Shown here piece by piece: positions 22,176-34,214 of a stretch of DNA of 64,000 bases (position 1 is the first letter of the stretch; every line of letters begins with the position of its first letter). Below the pieces are notes generated by a model. That model saw nothing but the letters and a program-made list of their open reading frames with translations. It had not been told where the DNA came from and ran no database searches. Source of the DNA: Talinum fruticosum (Eukaryota; Streptophyta; Magnoliopsida; Caryophyllales; Talinaceae); the NCBI GenBank assembly GCA_021018815.1, contig JAITYX010000064.1, positions 434,001 through 498,000 of the forward strand, written 5' to 3'. The position numbers and the translations under genes were made by a program.

Positions 22176-25100
22176 TCAAGTTGAAGGGCTGACTGCCAAA
22201 GCAGTTACCAGAAGACCCAGAATCAGAAATGGCTGTGCACTCGCCTGCACACAAGCACAAACCCACAGAATGTAAATCGAATATCATTCAAGTCGAGCTT
22301 TAATGCCCGTAGCTAGTGGAAGTTATGTTGGGAGGAAGTTATTTGAGTACCTGATATTTGACATCGTATTTGACAGGGTCTTTTAGGAGATATTGGAACT
22401 GAAGAGCAACAAGATCAGGATTGTCATTGGGTGAAAACTAAGATTGTATATTGCTGACTTGGAAAATTCATGCCAACAAAAAATTACTGATGTACAAAGG
22501 AAAGCATGACCAGAACACTGCGTGGAATAACAGGCATGAAATCCACATAGAACATCACAATATATTTAAATCAACACTATGGAATTATATGCCATCGTTG
22601 CATACATAAACCAGCTATTCACATTACCTGGAAATACACTTGAGGAAGTATAAGCCCCACCAAAGCTAAGGCATAATATGGCTTCCCAGCCCCAAGGAGA
22701 TATCCTGAAATGTTAAGACAGCAGAGTAATGAGACAAACTGACAGAGATGGCCGTCACATAACTTGTAAAAAAACAATAAAATTCTTTTTCCTTTATTGT
22801 TATGTAGGTGCGAGGGCCCCACTAGTCAGACCAATATAAGATTGAGATATAGGAGTATGAACAGGGGAGAGGAACTGGGCCAAGCCCACATATAACCACA
22901 GGCACCCTTCACCAATCGAGGTGAAACATTTCAGAACCACTTCTGCACTCTAATGTTGTTACCTGAGGTGCCTCAGGCAGGTAATACAGTTACATAACAG
23001 CAGTCAGCGATAAAACCCCTCAAAACCAACTTCAAGCACTTAACTAGTTTCACGTGGAAATCGAAAGTAATGAAATCAAGGAAATTGCAAATTGCAAAAT
23101 GCAAAATGCGAAATGTTACAACTTATTAGTACGTAGCAAAGAAACTTAGTTCTAACACAGATCTGGTTAATTTACGAGAAAAACTGACAGGGTAATAGTA
23201 AATCAAAACCCTACTACCCTTGAGGGGATGCCGGAAAAAGAAAAGGAACGCAATAGCCTCACTGGAAATAATAGTAATTGAGCAGGAATAAAAAAGGAGA
23301 AAGAAATACACTACAATTACCAGCAATTGATAACTGAGTTACGTCAATAGCGCCAACACAAATCCACTTAGCAGTGTCAATGCCAAAAGCTACAGGAAGC
23401 GACTGCAAAAGACATTACCCACAATTAGAAATCAAGTTGGGGCCTAGTGGAGGGTGCTGGCCAGTGATAGGTAAGGCGGAAAAAGAGACCAACCTGTAGT
23501 CCCATTGCTCTGTCACCTTCAACACTCTTGAAGTCATTAACGATAGCAATACCGAGCTAAGATGTAAAGTAAAAAGACCAGGTTAGAGAGAAATTGGCTC
23601 CCTAGTACGCAGCATGAAGGGTGTTATCCCCCACCCCCGCCCTCTTGGGAATTGATATGGTAGCCCAACTGGGCATCCCATCTCTCATGGGGAAACCCCA
23701 CTGGCATGGGAGACACAGCAGAGGGTAAGGGGAGGGAGAAGTCTCCCATGCCTCTAGTAGGCTTCGAAGCCAAACCTCCTTGGTGGAAGGAGAGGCAGAT
23801 TCTACTAGCCAACTTCTTTGGTGTTTGCAACATGAAGTTAATTCCAAATGAAGAAACATACCCCAGCAATGCTGTACAGAAGTGTAAGAACAACGACATC
23901 AGGTGTCAGAGTGCCAAACAAAGCTTGACCAGCCCACCTATCAACAACCGACCAGGAAAACATCATACAGGGAATAGGAACAAGAAACTATCCCAAAGAT
24001 CTCTACTTTCGGAGAATATCAAAGAAAAATTATCTATTCACAGAGAGCTCTGTCCTAAAAGAATCCCAGCATAAGAAGACAGAATTGGCATAGTAACTAA
24101 GAATAATAATGAAACCGTCAAAGAAAGAGCCTGTAAGGTCCAACGGAAATATGGGAACATTCACAGGACATATTAGTTCAATAGTCAGATAAGATCAGCA
24201 TCCTACTTAACAGACCTCAGCAAAGAACCAGGGACACCATCTGTTTGCTGCTACAGCCCAACGTCCAGGCCATTGCCTCGGTATTGGCCATAAACTGCTC
24301 ATTCCGAGAATATTGACTCTAAAAAGTTTGCTCTAGAAAGGAAGTATCGACTATTTTTTACGCTCTTTTTTTTTGGGGGGTGGGAGGGTTGGACATCGTA
24401 CCATGGAAGACTGATGTAGCTCGACCCAAGAGCGAAATTTCCAATCCATCCATTCTGTTTAAGCTGCAGAAAAACCTTGGTAAGATCGCAGCTTCTACAG
24501 TGGCAGACAGAACTATCTGATATGAAGAAATCACCTTCAAAGGAGGAGCAGAGTATATGTAGGAGACAAAAGATCCGCCCAATGCCAGGTAGAAGAGAGT
24601 GGGAAATTTATGCCCTGCCTAGATCATAGAGGGATTAAAAACAGAAAGCCAGAAAATTACAAGTGAATGGAGACCGAAAATGCTATAAGTAGAAGAAACT
24701 TTTAATGAAGGAAATATGTCGCAGTTGCAAGATGCTTACCCACACATCCAATAAACCAGCCAGACCAAGTCCAGCTAGAAGCAGCACCCAGATTTGAGTA
24801 ATGACCTACACGTATTTAAGAGTTGTCACAAAATTTATACAAATTTTAGTAATCAGAGGTCAATGTCCATAATTGAAATGCATGACCTACCTCATTCTCA
24901 GATATTGCCCCTGAAGGAATTGGACGATAAGGTTCATTAATTGCATCAATCTCTCTATCATACCAATCATTCAGGGTCTACAAGGTGAAATGAGCGCATG
25001 AAAAACCAAATTAGAGGTGCAAATCAGGCCTGGAAAGGAAAGGTGGAGATCTTTCAAGGTCCAACCTGTGTGTAGCCAGTGAGGCAAGGTCCTGACATAA

Positions 25101-27250
25101 TCATGCAAACAATTGCTTTTGCTACATCTTCCGGAGTCCAATGAAAGTTTCCTGTGAGGTCAGCAAACCAACGAAGTTACATATCTCAAAGGAACAGTTT
25201 CATTTATTCATTGGTTGCAAATGTATATTGACACATACTTATCAAGAAATAACCATTAAATAACTAATCTTTCAGCTTCAATTCAGTAATACAATATTAT
25301 AGAAGTTAATTCATCTATTGACCAATCCTGACTTGTGGTGAACCTCAGCAGAAGGGATTGCACTAAAGGAAATATCTGAAGATGAATTCTACGGGAATAA
25401 GCAGCTCAAGACATGAATGATATAGGAAAAGTGTCGCAAATCAGAGGCCTAGAAAAGAAGATGCTGTTTAATAATTCAGATTGCTCTTGTTCCTCTACAG
25501 ATAGAAAGATGTTGAGATGGATGGAGAGCAGTGACTAGAATCCAGCACAGTAGCAAGCAGCAAACTATTGAAGAGAAATACATTAGAAATATAGGATAGG
25601 AAATGCCAAGTTACTGAATATATGAGATACCTGATGCGGCAGCTCCACAAACTACTCCCCAAACCAATGGAGGCCAAGTAACGGGCTTAGTGAGTTGAAG
25701 GCGAATCTTCCATTTGTTCTGAAACATGGCACAACAAAACATTAAGCCATGCCTTTTGTTTTTGCTTTTTTTTCCCCCATTTGTTGTTCTTTGCTTTTAA
25801 ATTAACTTCTGAATCTTCACATTGAGAGACATAAATGTGATAAGAGACTTGATCCAAAAAAAACACTGACATCATATTGCCCTTGCTAATTTAGTATATA
25901 TATTTATTTATCTCGCTATGGTAAAAGACATTCTAAATCAAGAACTGGCATGCACATCCATGCCATTTTGAGCAATCTACCTGAAGTAAATTGTCCACAA
26001 TCACTATTTTGGCTGTCCAACCCCTACATGCCCCACTCAAATTTGGATAGGCCGACTGAACTAAAAATTTGTAAAATTAAAAGCACGAAATATTTGTGCT
26101 GATTTCTGTGAGTATATGACTAATGAATGCAATGCATTCAGATCAGCACCTATTGTCGTTGAGTATAAGCGTGATTAAATTTCTTGGTCCAATTAATTGC
26201 ATGTCTTCCTTATAGTATCAAAGATTTAGTAGGTTTAACATGACATACTTTAATTTCAAGTATGCCTAAAGAAAAATGTACTACTACAAACAGACAAAGC
26301 AAAAATTGCAAACAAACAAGCTCTATAAACAATTTGCATCTGTCAAAGAAACCTTCAAGAGAGGTACAAGGACCTAAATCATCTCAGGGATATGGGACTA
26401 CAACTCCCTTCCCTCCAGTTAAAATAGGACTCGGCAAGGATCAAACACACAAGAGCACTTGAGCGAAAACATAACTTTTAAGGAATATTTTTCAAAGAAT
26501 CAAATTATAACGAGCAAACTAAATTTACGGAGAGCTCAGGAGACAACAACTACTTGACAGTAGAACATATCATAGAACAATGTGAATGGTCAACTAGAAT
26601 GCTCTCCCTTTCATCCCCAATTATCTGTGGAAGAACATATAACCCCAAGTGAGAAACTAACTCCAGAGGCACAAAACACTCAATTAATTTTACAAATCAT
26701 GTTTGAAAAAAATAGGATAACCCAAATAGGATTCGCTCCAGAAATATATAATCAAAGAGGAAAAATAGAGAGAAAGAGAGATGAAACGCACAGTTTCTTG
26801 AGCAGCTCCTTTAATCCCAAGAAGTTGATTAATGCTTGAACCATCTTTAGCAGGAGCCTTATCTGGTGTTTGAGCTTTCACTGTCATCCCAAAAATAAAT
26901 TCATAAATAAACAAAGAACCGAAAACAAATCCTACCATTTCTGAAACTAGAGAAGATCTTCCTATATTCACAAATTGACCACTTCTGTAAATTCAGAAAA
27001 GGGATAACCTTCATTGGTTTCAGTATCCGCAGCTCTAATTGCGAATCTTCTCCCTGTTGCAAACAGAAAGGGAACTCGAATTCATCAGTAAAAAGATACT
27101 CAACAGCTGTATAAACCCAATGGGCACAATGCCAAAACTCACTAGTGATAGAGATAGAAGGAAGAGGAGAGACAAGAGGGCGAGCCCGGTACTGGGTATT
27201 CCCCCACTGGAGAGTTTAATTGCTGCAAATGTGTTTATCAAAGCAGCCAT
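22176..27250 (-). CDS. CHLG: chlorophyll synthase, chloroplastic (UbiA-type prenyltransferase)
   Basis: It esterifies chlorophyllide with phytyl or geranylgeranyl diphosphate, the last step of chlorophyll synthesis, in the thylakoid membrane. Fifteen exons, minus strand: 27250-27139, 27053-27009, 26880-26792, 25718-25631, 25151-25066, 24977-24891, 24805-24740, 24618-24535, 24463-24402, 23937-23862, 23556-23494, 23402-23321, 22704-22628, 22398-22351, 22244-22176. Phases agree throughout and give about 377 aa (Arabidopsis CHLG is 387). Visible landmarks are QTPDKAPA and SSINQLLGIKGAAQET after the transit peptide, the first Asp-rich prenyl-diphosphate site NDWYDREID (exon 6), SYIYSAPPLK (exon 8), the second site NDFKSVEGD (exon 11) and GKPYYALALVGL (exon 13). 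The first exon-intron junction is uncertain: the best-looking donor (GTGAGT after 27,143) breaks the frame, whereas GTTTTG four bases later keeps it. No other defect was seen. Confidence 0.95.
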
Positions 27251-27333
27251 TTTCACTGAGATAGGGAGGGGGAGACTCCAATGGAAGAGTTGAGAGAGTG
27301 TGAAGACTGAAGAAGAAGAGTTTTGGTGTGGGG

Positions 27334-27339
27334 CACGTG
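27334..27339. promoter_or_regulatory. G-box CACGTG upstream of chlorophyll synthase
   Basis: A perfect palindromic CACGTG lies about 85 bp before the chlorophyll synthase ATG. G-boxes are bound by PIF and HY5-type factors at chlorophyll genes. That regulation is known for the pathway and inferred here. Confidence 0.55.
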
Positions 27340-27544
27340 AATTACGAAGATGGAGTTTGAGGATTTAGGAAAGCCTTTGATGGCTGATCCGTTGAAAATC
27401 AAACGGCTGATAATGGCGTCGTTTTTACCAGCTCCCAATTGGGCCGTCCATTCAGCGTACAAAGTCCCCTGTGGGCTCATACATTCTTTTGGAAAAGTGG
27501 GTTTTTCCGATCCTTTCGGGGTTCTTTTTCACCTTAGGTGACCG

Positions 27545-28200
27545 TATGACTAGGACTCGACAAAACCGATCCGAATCGAATGGGCCAATTCGAACGACAC
27601 GAAATCCAAACCGAACCGACATCCGAAACAGTTGAACTGATTTTGACCCGAAAATCGAAATGAACCGACCCAAACCGAACCGACTCGAAATCTAATGAAC
27701 CCGATTCCAACCCGAACTAAAATGACCCGAACCGAAACCGAACGGAACCGAAAATGACCCGAACCGAATCAGACCCGAATTGATTTAACCCAAATAAAAG
27801 TGACCCAACCCACATTTTTTTGAGGATGGACTTTTATGCCTATAGTGGCATAATTTTGAATCGATTTTGACCCAAAAAGTGACTCGATTACGACTCGATC
27901 CGAAAATTAACCCGAATTGAACCCGAACGAGATTGACCCAAGTTGAACCGAACCGAAGTTGTCCCGAACCGAAACGAACCCGACCCGAACGAGATCGACC
28001 CGAAATTTACCCGAACCGAAGTTGACCCGAACCCGAAACCGAACCGGACTGTAACAAGATCGACCCGAAGTTAACCCGAACCGAACTAACCCGAACCGAA
28101 TGACCCGATTGCCAGGTATACGTATGACCCGGAAATGAGTTTCTTCCGTCCTCTCCTCATTCGACTCGACAAATGAAACGCATTTACCGTAAAGTGGGTC
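27545..28200. repeat. degenerate CCGAA/ACCCGA-rich array
   Basis: Irregular repeats of ACCCGAACCGAA and GACCCGA run for about 650 bp, starting about 300 bp upstream of the chlorophyll synthase start. Similar wording (either strand) occurs at about 17,973-18,060, 41,545-41,600 and 42,550-42,690, suggesting that it comes from a dispersed element. Arg/Phe/Gly-rich frames on the minus strand are artefacts. Confidence 0.85.
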
Positions 28201-28849
28201 CAACTCAAACAAACTTTGACCCAAAATTCTTTTTAAAATTATTTGTTTTTGAAATACAAGAGTATTGGACTAAACATTAATTGATCCAAAGTCAATACAA
28301 AATGAAAGTTAAAGCGACTCTAAACTAACTCTAAATATCATTCTCGAAGTATGACCTAAATTATATTTAACTCCACTTGTACAAGAATCAAACGATCATT
28401 TTGGAAGGCTTATATGGGGTACAATTTCTAACCTCTCCACAAAAATCAACATCCAAATAGGCTTTATATACACACTTTTATATTTGTGGTTGATCATTAA
28501 AGGTAGGTGTATGTTGGGATGAGTGTTTAGGGATTTATTTTGTTGAAATTAAGTCTTATATGAACTCCTCTTGCTTAAAGGCTTCCATTAATCGGGAACA
28601 ACAATAAAGGGCAATTTTTAAATCATACTCTTAAAAGTTTGCATTCCCACAACTTTAAAAAAATTATATTTAAAAATTCTCTATATGACGAATACATTTA
28701 GCAAAAATAATTATAATGTGGTTTGTTGACAAAGTTTATGAGAATTCGAGGGTGTTAGACCCTCTTTTAAGATGATAAATTATGGAGAGAAGTTAATCAT
28801 ACGCTTATTGCTTTAATGTTTAATGTTAATAATCATTTGACAATTGCAC
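28201..28849. other. intergenic, nothing recognised
   Basis: AT-rich sequence without a supported gene. It may include decayed upstream LINE sequence. Confidence 0.4.
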
Positions 28850-29132
28850 AATTTAGGTCCCTTAGCCTTTTTAATTGTTTGTATAAGATTATATCTAAAA
28901 TTATTGTCAAAAAATGCGACCGATTTTAGAATGGATTGTTAGTACTTTTCAAAGTGCATTTGTCCCCTATAGAACTATCCATGATAATATCATTGTAACT
29001 CAAGAAATTACAAACACATTTCGTATCTGTGAAAGGAAAGCAAGCTTACATAGAGTTTAAACTGGACATGCAGAAAGGTTATGATAGATTAGAATAGGAT
29101 TTCGTTCTTAAATATCTAAAGGATTTAGATAA

Positions 29133-29700
29133 ATATGTTTTTATTCTAAAGAGTGAATCTTAGATACAAACCCTAGCAACCTCCTCCTCCTTTTCCTCTC
29201 TCTCCCTTCTTTTTAGAAAACCCTACCTCCTGCTTTTCTTAGGAGCCGTGATTGGCTTTTGGTCAAAGATAAGCCTCAATCTCCCTTTCTTTTATGTTTT
29301 ATCCGGTATTTTCTCTACAAATAACTTTTCTCTCTTCATTTGTGAGAGTCTCTCCATACCATCTTTTAATGAGTGGTATTATCTCTCACTTTTGAAGCAA
29401 TTCTATAATTTTCTTTTCATAGTGTTATAGTTGTATGTGGTTGAATTGTTGATTGATTGTCGATTGGTTTAAAACAAACATCAATTCGACAGGAAGGCTA
29501 TATAAGATTTATGGATCTCCTTGTTAGAGGCTGCATGATGAAATAATGGTTGAGTGAAAGAGAAACGTTCAAACGAGATTCAATTAGTTATTTCAATCGA
29601 AAGATTTTTATTTTGTTATTTTCATTATGAATTTGTTTTAGTTTGATTTTTATTATAGATGTCGTATGACCTTTAATTAATTAAATTCATCCGTTATTCT
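29133..29700. mobile_element. about 0.57 kb insertion inside the LINE relic
   Basis: The LINE reading breaks after the YLK codons and resumes at LKGLGF. The break is flanked by a long imperfect duplication: TATCTAAAGGATTTAG at 29,113-29,128 and AATCTAAAGGGTTTAG at about 29,707-29,722. A duplication of roughly 14-16 bp and a short A-run at the right end suit target-primed LINE or SINE insertion. The insert contains a CT-rich stretch but no domain I recognise. Confidence 0.5.
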
Positions 29701-29821
29701 CAAAAAATCTAAAGGGTTTAGGTTTCCATGATATATTTAGATAAGTTATATATGTGAATGTATAACTACGGAGTCATAATTTATTGTTATTATTCATGAG
29801 ACATGAGGATTCTTCCGTCCA

Positions 29822-32671
29822 TGTAACAACCCGGCCCTAAATCACAATTATTTATTTTAAATCACATTATTTATTTTATTAATTACACTATTTATATAAT
29901 CGAGCGCGTGCACTTCAATTCGATATTTTATATTTACATTATTTTTATATATGTGTTATGCAGCTAAGGCGACGAAGTGGCCCTAATAAAAATCTCATAA
30001 TAAGAATTTAAATGGTGAACATCATTATTAAAACAAAATTAAAAGTAACAATAAAAGAAAACAAAGTAAATAAATAAATCAAAATAATAAAATAAATGAA
30101 CCAGATTTTTTTAAAGAAACATCCAGAAACAGAAAAAAAAAAAAAAAGGAAAGGCGGTTAAGATTGAAATAATTAAGCAAGCTCGGCTTCAATTGCTCCC
30201 CTACTTCCCCTCGCTCCTCCCGTCCTCCCCTCGCTTCCCCTGCTCCTCCCGTCCTCCCTCGCTTCTTCTTTCCCGTGGGCGCCTTCTCCGGCCATCGGCG
30301 CCATCGACGCCGGCGGGAGACCGGCGCCGGCCGTCCCCGTTCCTCTCGTCTCGCTTCCTCCCTCTCTCGCCGTCTCTCTTCGCCTCCCGCTAGACGCTGC
30401 GGGATTCCCCGCCTCCACTTGCAGCCCGCTCCCGGCCACCAAGCGCCACCAACGCCGGCCGAAGTCGGCGCTAGGCGCTGTCCGGCAGCGCGAGCTCGCC
30501 TCCCGCGCGGTGGCTCTCTCTCTCGCTCCTCGCGTTCCTCTCGCCTCTCCCCTGTCGTTGCTCGCCTCTCTAAGCCCTGGCCACGCCGGCTCCGGCGACC
30601 GGTACCGCTAACGCCAGACGAAAGCCGGCGCTAGCACCGACCGGAGGCCACCGGCCTCCCTCTCACGCTATCGCTCTGTCTCCCTCGCGTGCTCTGTCTC
30701 CCTCATCTCGCCTCCACCTCGCCGCGGGCCACCTGTCGACCACCCACAAGTAGCAACGGCTGCCGGAGCCGGTCGCCGTCCTCGCTCAATGGTCGCCCGG
30801 GCAGCCGCCACGCACCACCACGCCCCTGCTCTTGCTCTTGGCTTCCAGCTCCGTGAATTCGAAGGTAAAACCTCAAACCCTAAATTACTACGGTTTGTCA
30901 TTTACTCGCTTGTTGTAGTTGTGAAATTGAATTATCTGGATTTATAGACATGTTTGTGTAGTGAACTTAAAGATTAATTTGGGGAAAATTCGAATTGGCG
31001 TGGAGGATTTAGGTTTGGTGTTGTGGTGAATTGATGGTACAAATGTGAATAAATGTGATTCCTTTTGGGAAATTCCGAATTAACGAATGAGATTGAGGAG
31101 GTTTTATTAGCGAATGGAACAATTTGGTGGAACTATTATATTTTGGAAGTGATTATATTGAGCAAACGAAGGAGAATGTGTGCGTAGAAGTTGAAATTCG
31201 ACAATGTACAAGTGTACAGGCATGAAAAATAATTAAGCATTAGGTTTGCCCAATCGCGATTGTGAATGTGAATGTTATTCGAGAATAAGGCTCATGACCT
31301 TAAGTTGGTATATGAATGAAATTTTGAGCAATTTGGGTAATTATAAGGCCTACCTATGGAAAGGCATCGGTAGATTGAATAATCGCTTAGCTATGGGTTT
31401 AAATTCGAGAGGTGAGGAATAAATTAGGAATAAGTGTTTGTTAGGTATATCCATATATATATATAAACACCATTGTCAACCCAAGTCAGCTAACAAATTG
31501 AATTCCGTCAAAATCAATCGGGTATTTAGTTAGCCTAATCAACTTCTTTAATTAATATGAATTGTATTCAATAAACACAAGTAAAGCTGAGTAATACAAA
31601 CATTAGCTTAATCGATTTTCATACGAATATAGGAAATGAAATACATTATTAAAGCTTATACGAATTCAAACATTAAAACTCAAGAAAACATCATTAACCC
31701 TAGAAATCCATTTTAAATGTAACCGAGGCCACTTCGTTGCCGAACAGCTGCTGACTCAAATTTCGCAAAAGGGGAGAAACAAATATTCTCAATTCGAGTA
31801 CGTTCATTGCCTCGTACCTTGTGAAAACTCACATGTTTCATCAAACCACAACATTTCTCATATATACAAATAATAATGAATCATTTACAAGGCAAGTTTT
31901 GCCACCTAATTAAGTGGTCCCCGCCCAATTATCAATTACCAAGGGCTTAGGCCCGCCAATTATACCGCGCGCGCGTCAACTCGGGTTATCGATCGGCCCG
32001 AAGGGTGACACCTGTTCAACGATCGTATCAATTACCAAGGGGTTCCACTTCCGGATAATAACCGGCAAGCAATTTTACTTATATTCTCTCCCCCGATTTC
32101 AAACTAAAATGAATTGAAATGCGCGCGCTCAATCAATATATCCTTCAAAGTTATTTTACAAGTGCAGGAATGTTCGTATCGAGTTTCGACTCACTCTTCC
32201 AAATATTTTATTGTTTTTGTTTTAGGAAGAAGCATCGGCGAACAATCAACCATTTATTAAGTCCGACGCAGGCAAACCCTAGCCAGCCTCGTGGCATTCA
32301 CAAACCTGAAGGTACATAGACGCTCACGAGTGATTTTACCTTCAACCAGGGTTAGGTATGGCCTTGGGAATCATTGTACATTATCTTGTGGATTAGACAA
32401 AAGTCTAGGTTGTATAAATATTGCATTGCTAAACCCGTAATCTGTATTTTGGGATGTTCTAACTACTTGGGTAATGAGTAACTACTCCTAACGAGATCAT
32501 TGGAAATATAACAGTGGATGCACCAAATTGTATTTCATTTTTTTCACATTATTTAGCCTTGTCCTATTTTTAGGACGGCGGTAGCGCCTTCGATCGTTAC
32601 CTTCCGCTGCGACCTTACGTAATAGTCCCTAATGAGGGGATTATTAAGTAATGGTGATTAGGGGCGTTACG
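29822..32671. mobile_element. LTR-like insertion (2.85 kb) inside the LINE relic
   Basis: The left end is TGTAACAACCCGG and the right end GGGGCGTTACG, an inverted pair in the TGTAAC...GTTACA class seen on plant LTRs, with the last CA changed to CG. GTCCA precedes it and ATCCA follows it (4 of 5 matching target duplication), and the LINE frame joins across the insertion. It has no gag-pol. It holds a GC-rich 0.7 kb block and a TATA-like TATATATATAAAC at about 31,451. It is best read as a large solo LTR or a non-autonomous LTR element. The superfamily is not determined. Confidence 0.65.
30185..30870. other. GC-rich block inside the LTR-like element
   Basis: CTCCTCCC/GCCGGCG-rich sequence is open in several frames on both strands, with Arg/Pro/Ala/Ser-rich translations and no recognisable domain. 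I treat it as non-coding. It contrasts sharply with the AT-rich sequence on both sides. Confidence 0.7.
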
Positions 32672-34214
32672 ATCCAACAAGAGGAATTCATCAAGGTGAC
32701 TCGACTTTCTCCTTATATATTCATTCTATGATGAATAGTATGGCTTACAGACTTCTCCAAGCTTCACCTCTTCCTAAAACACGATTTGGAATTAAAATAT
32801 GTTCCCAAACACGTAAAATTTCATACTTGCAATTTTCTAATAATAGTCTAATGTTTTCTAAATCTAATTTAAAACATGTCAAAAACTGAATTCTAAACTT
32901 AATGATTTTTGTGCCCAATTGGGCTAGCTCATTATTTTTCATAAATCAATTATGATGTTCTATAAAATGCAACATCTCGTTGATAGGTTAACTGTCTCTT
33001 TAGAATTTAATATACCTAATAGAGAGTCGTTAGAAAAATATATAGGCTACACTATTTTGCAAAGGCGGGCTTTAGCAACCATCTTTTTGGTATTTGACTA
33101 TAATAGGATAATAAATACATAATTGAAAAGCTTATTTGCTTTCAAAAGCATGTCGAGTTGTACTTATTTAATCAAATTTGGAATCCTTACCTAATCATAC
33201 CATGCAATGTTTTTAACTTCCGAAAATTAGGACTAATTTTCTTGACATAATTAATAGTCAATTTCTACGGAAAAATCATAATACAAGATGTCATACAATA
33301 CCTCAAGACTTGCTATACTATACCATTCAACATATTTTTCACTAAGGCAACAATGCTGCAAATTAGTCAAATTTGGGCTATCAATTTCTTCTTTTGTGTG
33401 GCGGTGTTCTGTTTTTTACATTTCCTTTTTCTCTATTCTTATTGAGCAACCTTAATCCTTGCGAGAAGTGTTGCCTATCAATCGTATTACATACCCTTTC
33501 CCAAAAAATGGAAAAATCGAGAGATCGATCGCTTAAAATTTGCAAAGAGTATAGTTTAAGCTTTTTTTCCACATGAATGAGGCATCCAGAGCTAAAGAGG
33601 CGGAATTCAAACTATTTTTTAAATTTAGTGGATAGTAATACATTAGTAATGTTGGTTTTTAACAAACGATAGATTTCATCACATAAAAAACAAACAAACG
33701 ATGGAGCACTTATCACCTACCTCAACAAAATGAGAATCGGATTCGTAGTCGTAACATATATAAACAAAAGAATTTTTGTGTGGAATTATGGAGTTCTAAG
33801 TTAGGGTTAGGCAAAGATTCTAAGATTGATGGTTCTCATAGAGCAAGCAGAACAAGATCTTTAAACACTTAGATTAAAAAGCCCAAGGCGCAAAAAGCGC
33901 ACAGGGTCCCGGAGCTCGTGGCACGGGCTTCGAGGCGAAGGCGTGGGCTTTTTGGAGCGAATCGCACTTTTTAGATAAAAATACTTAAAATTCATTCCCA
34001 ACCTATATTTTTTGATAAATAAGTAAGATAGTACATGAAAACAATGTTTAGACAACATTTTACCCACTAAAAGCACCACATAGTTTTAGGAACCGAAATC
34101 GACATTCAAATACCTCAAAACACACATTTTAAAGTCTAAAAAACAAACAAGCAAGCATAGTCATAGAAAACAATACACAAAACATAGTTTGTAAGCCCCC
34201 TCCCCATAGGTGAA

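Larger units (their letters stand above)
28850..33600 (+). pseudogene. L1-type LINE reverse-transcriptase relic, split by two insertions
   Basis: The plus-strand translation follows a plant LINE reverse transcriptase in order. RSLSLFNCLYKIISKIIV, then RPILEWIVSTFQSAFVPYRTIHDNII and a KLDMQKGYDRLEWDFVLKYLK version of the LDMxKAYDRVxWxFL motif lie at 28,850-29,120. LKGLGFHDIF and CITTVSYLLLL-like residues lie at 29,707-29,820. RGIHQGDSTFSLYI lies at 32,680-32,725. FGIKI...ISYLQFSNNSLMFSKSNLK (the FADD box, with NN for DD) lies at 32,785-32,880, and ESLPNHTMQCF and LPKIRTNFLDIINSQF lie at about 33,180-33,260. The interruptions at about 29,130-29,700 and 29,822-32,671 are later insertions. Frameshifts and stops are frequent. 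Confidence 0.8.

Noticed and set aside
30173..30901. GC-rich frames on both strands
   Set aside because: They lie inside an LTR-like element, are open in most frames because of base composition, and match no domain I know.
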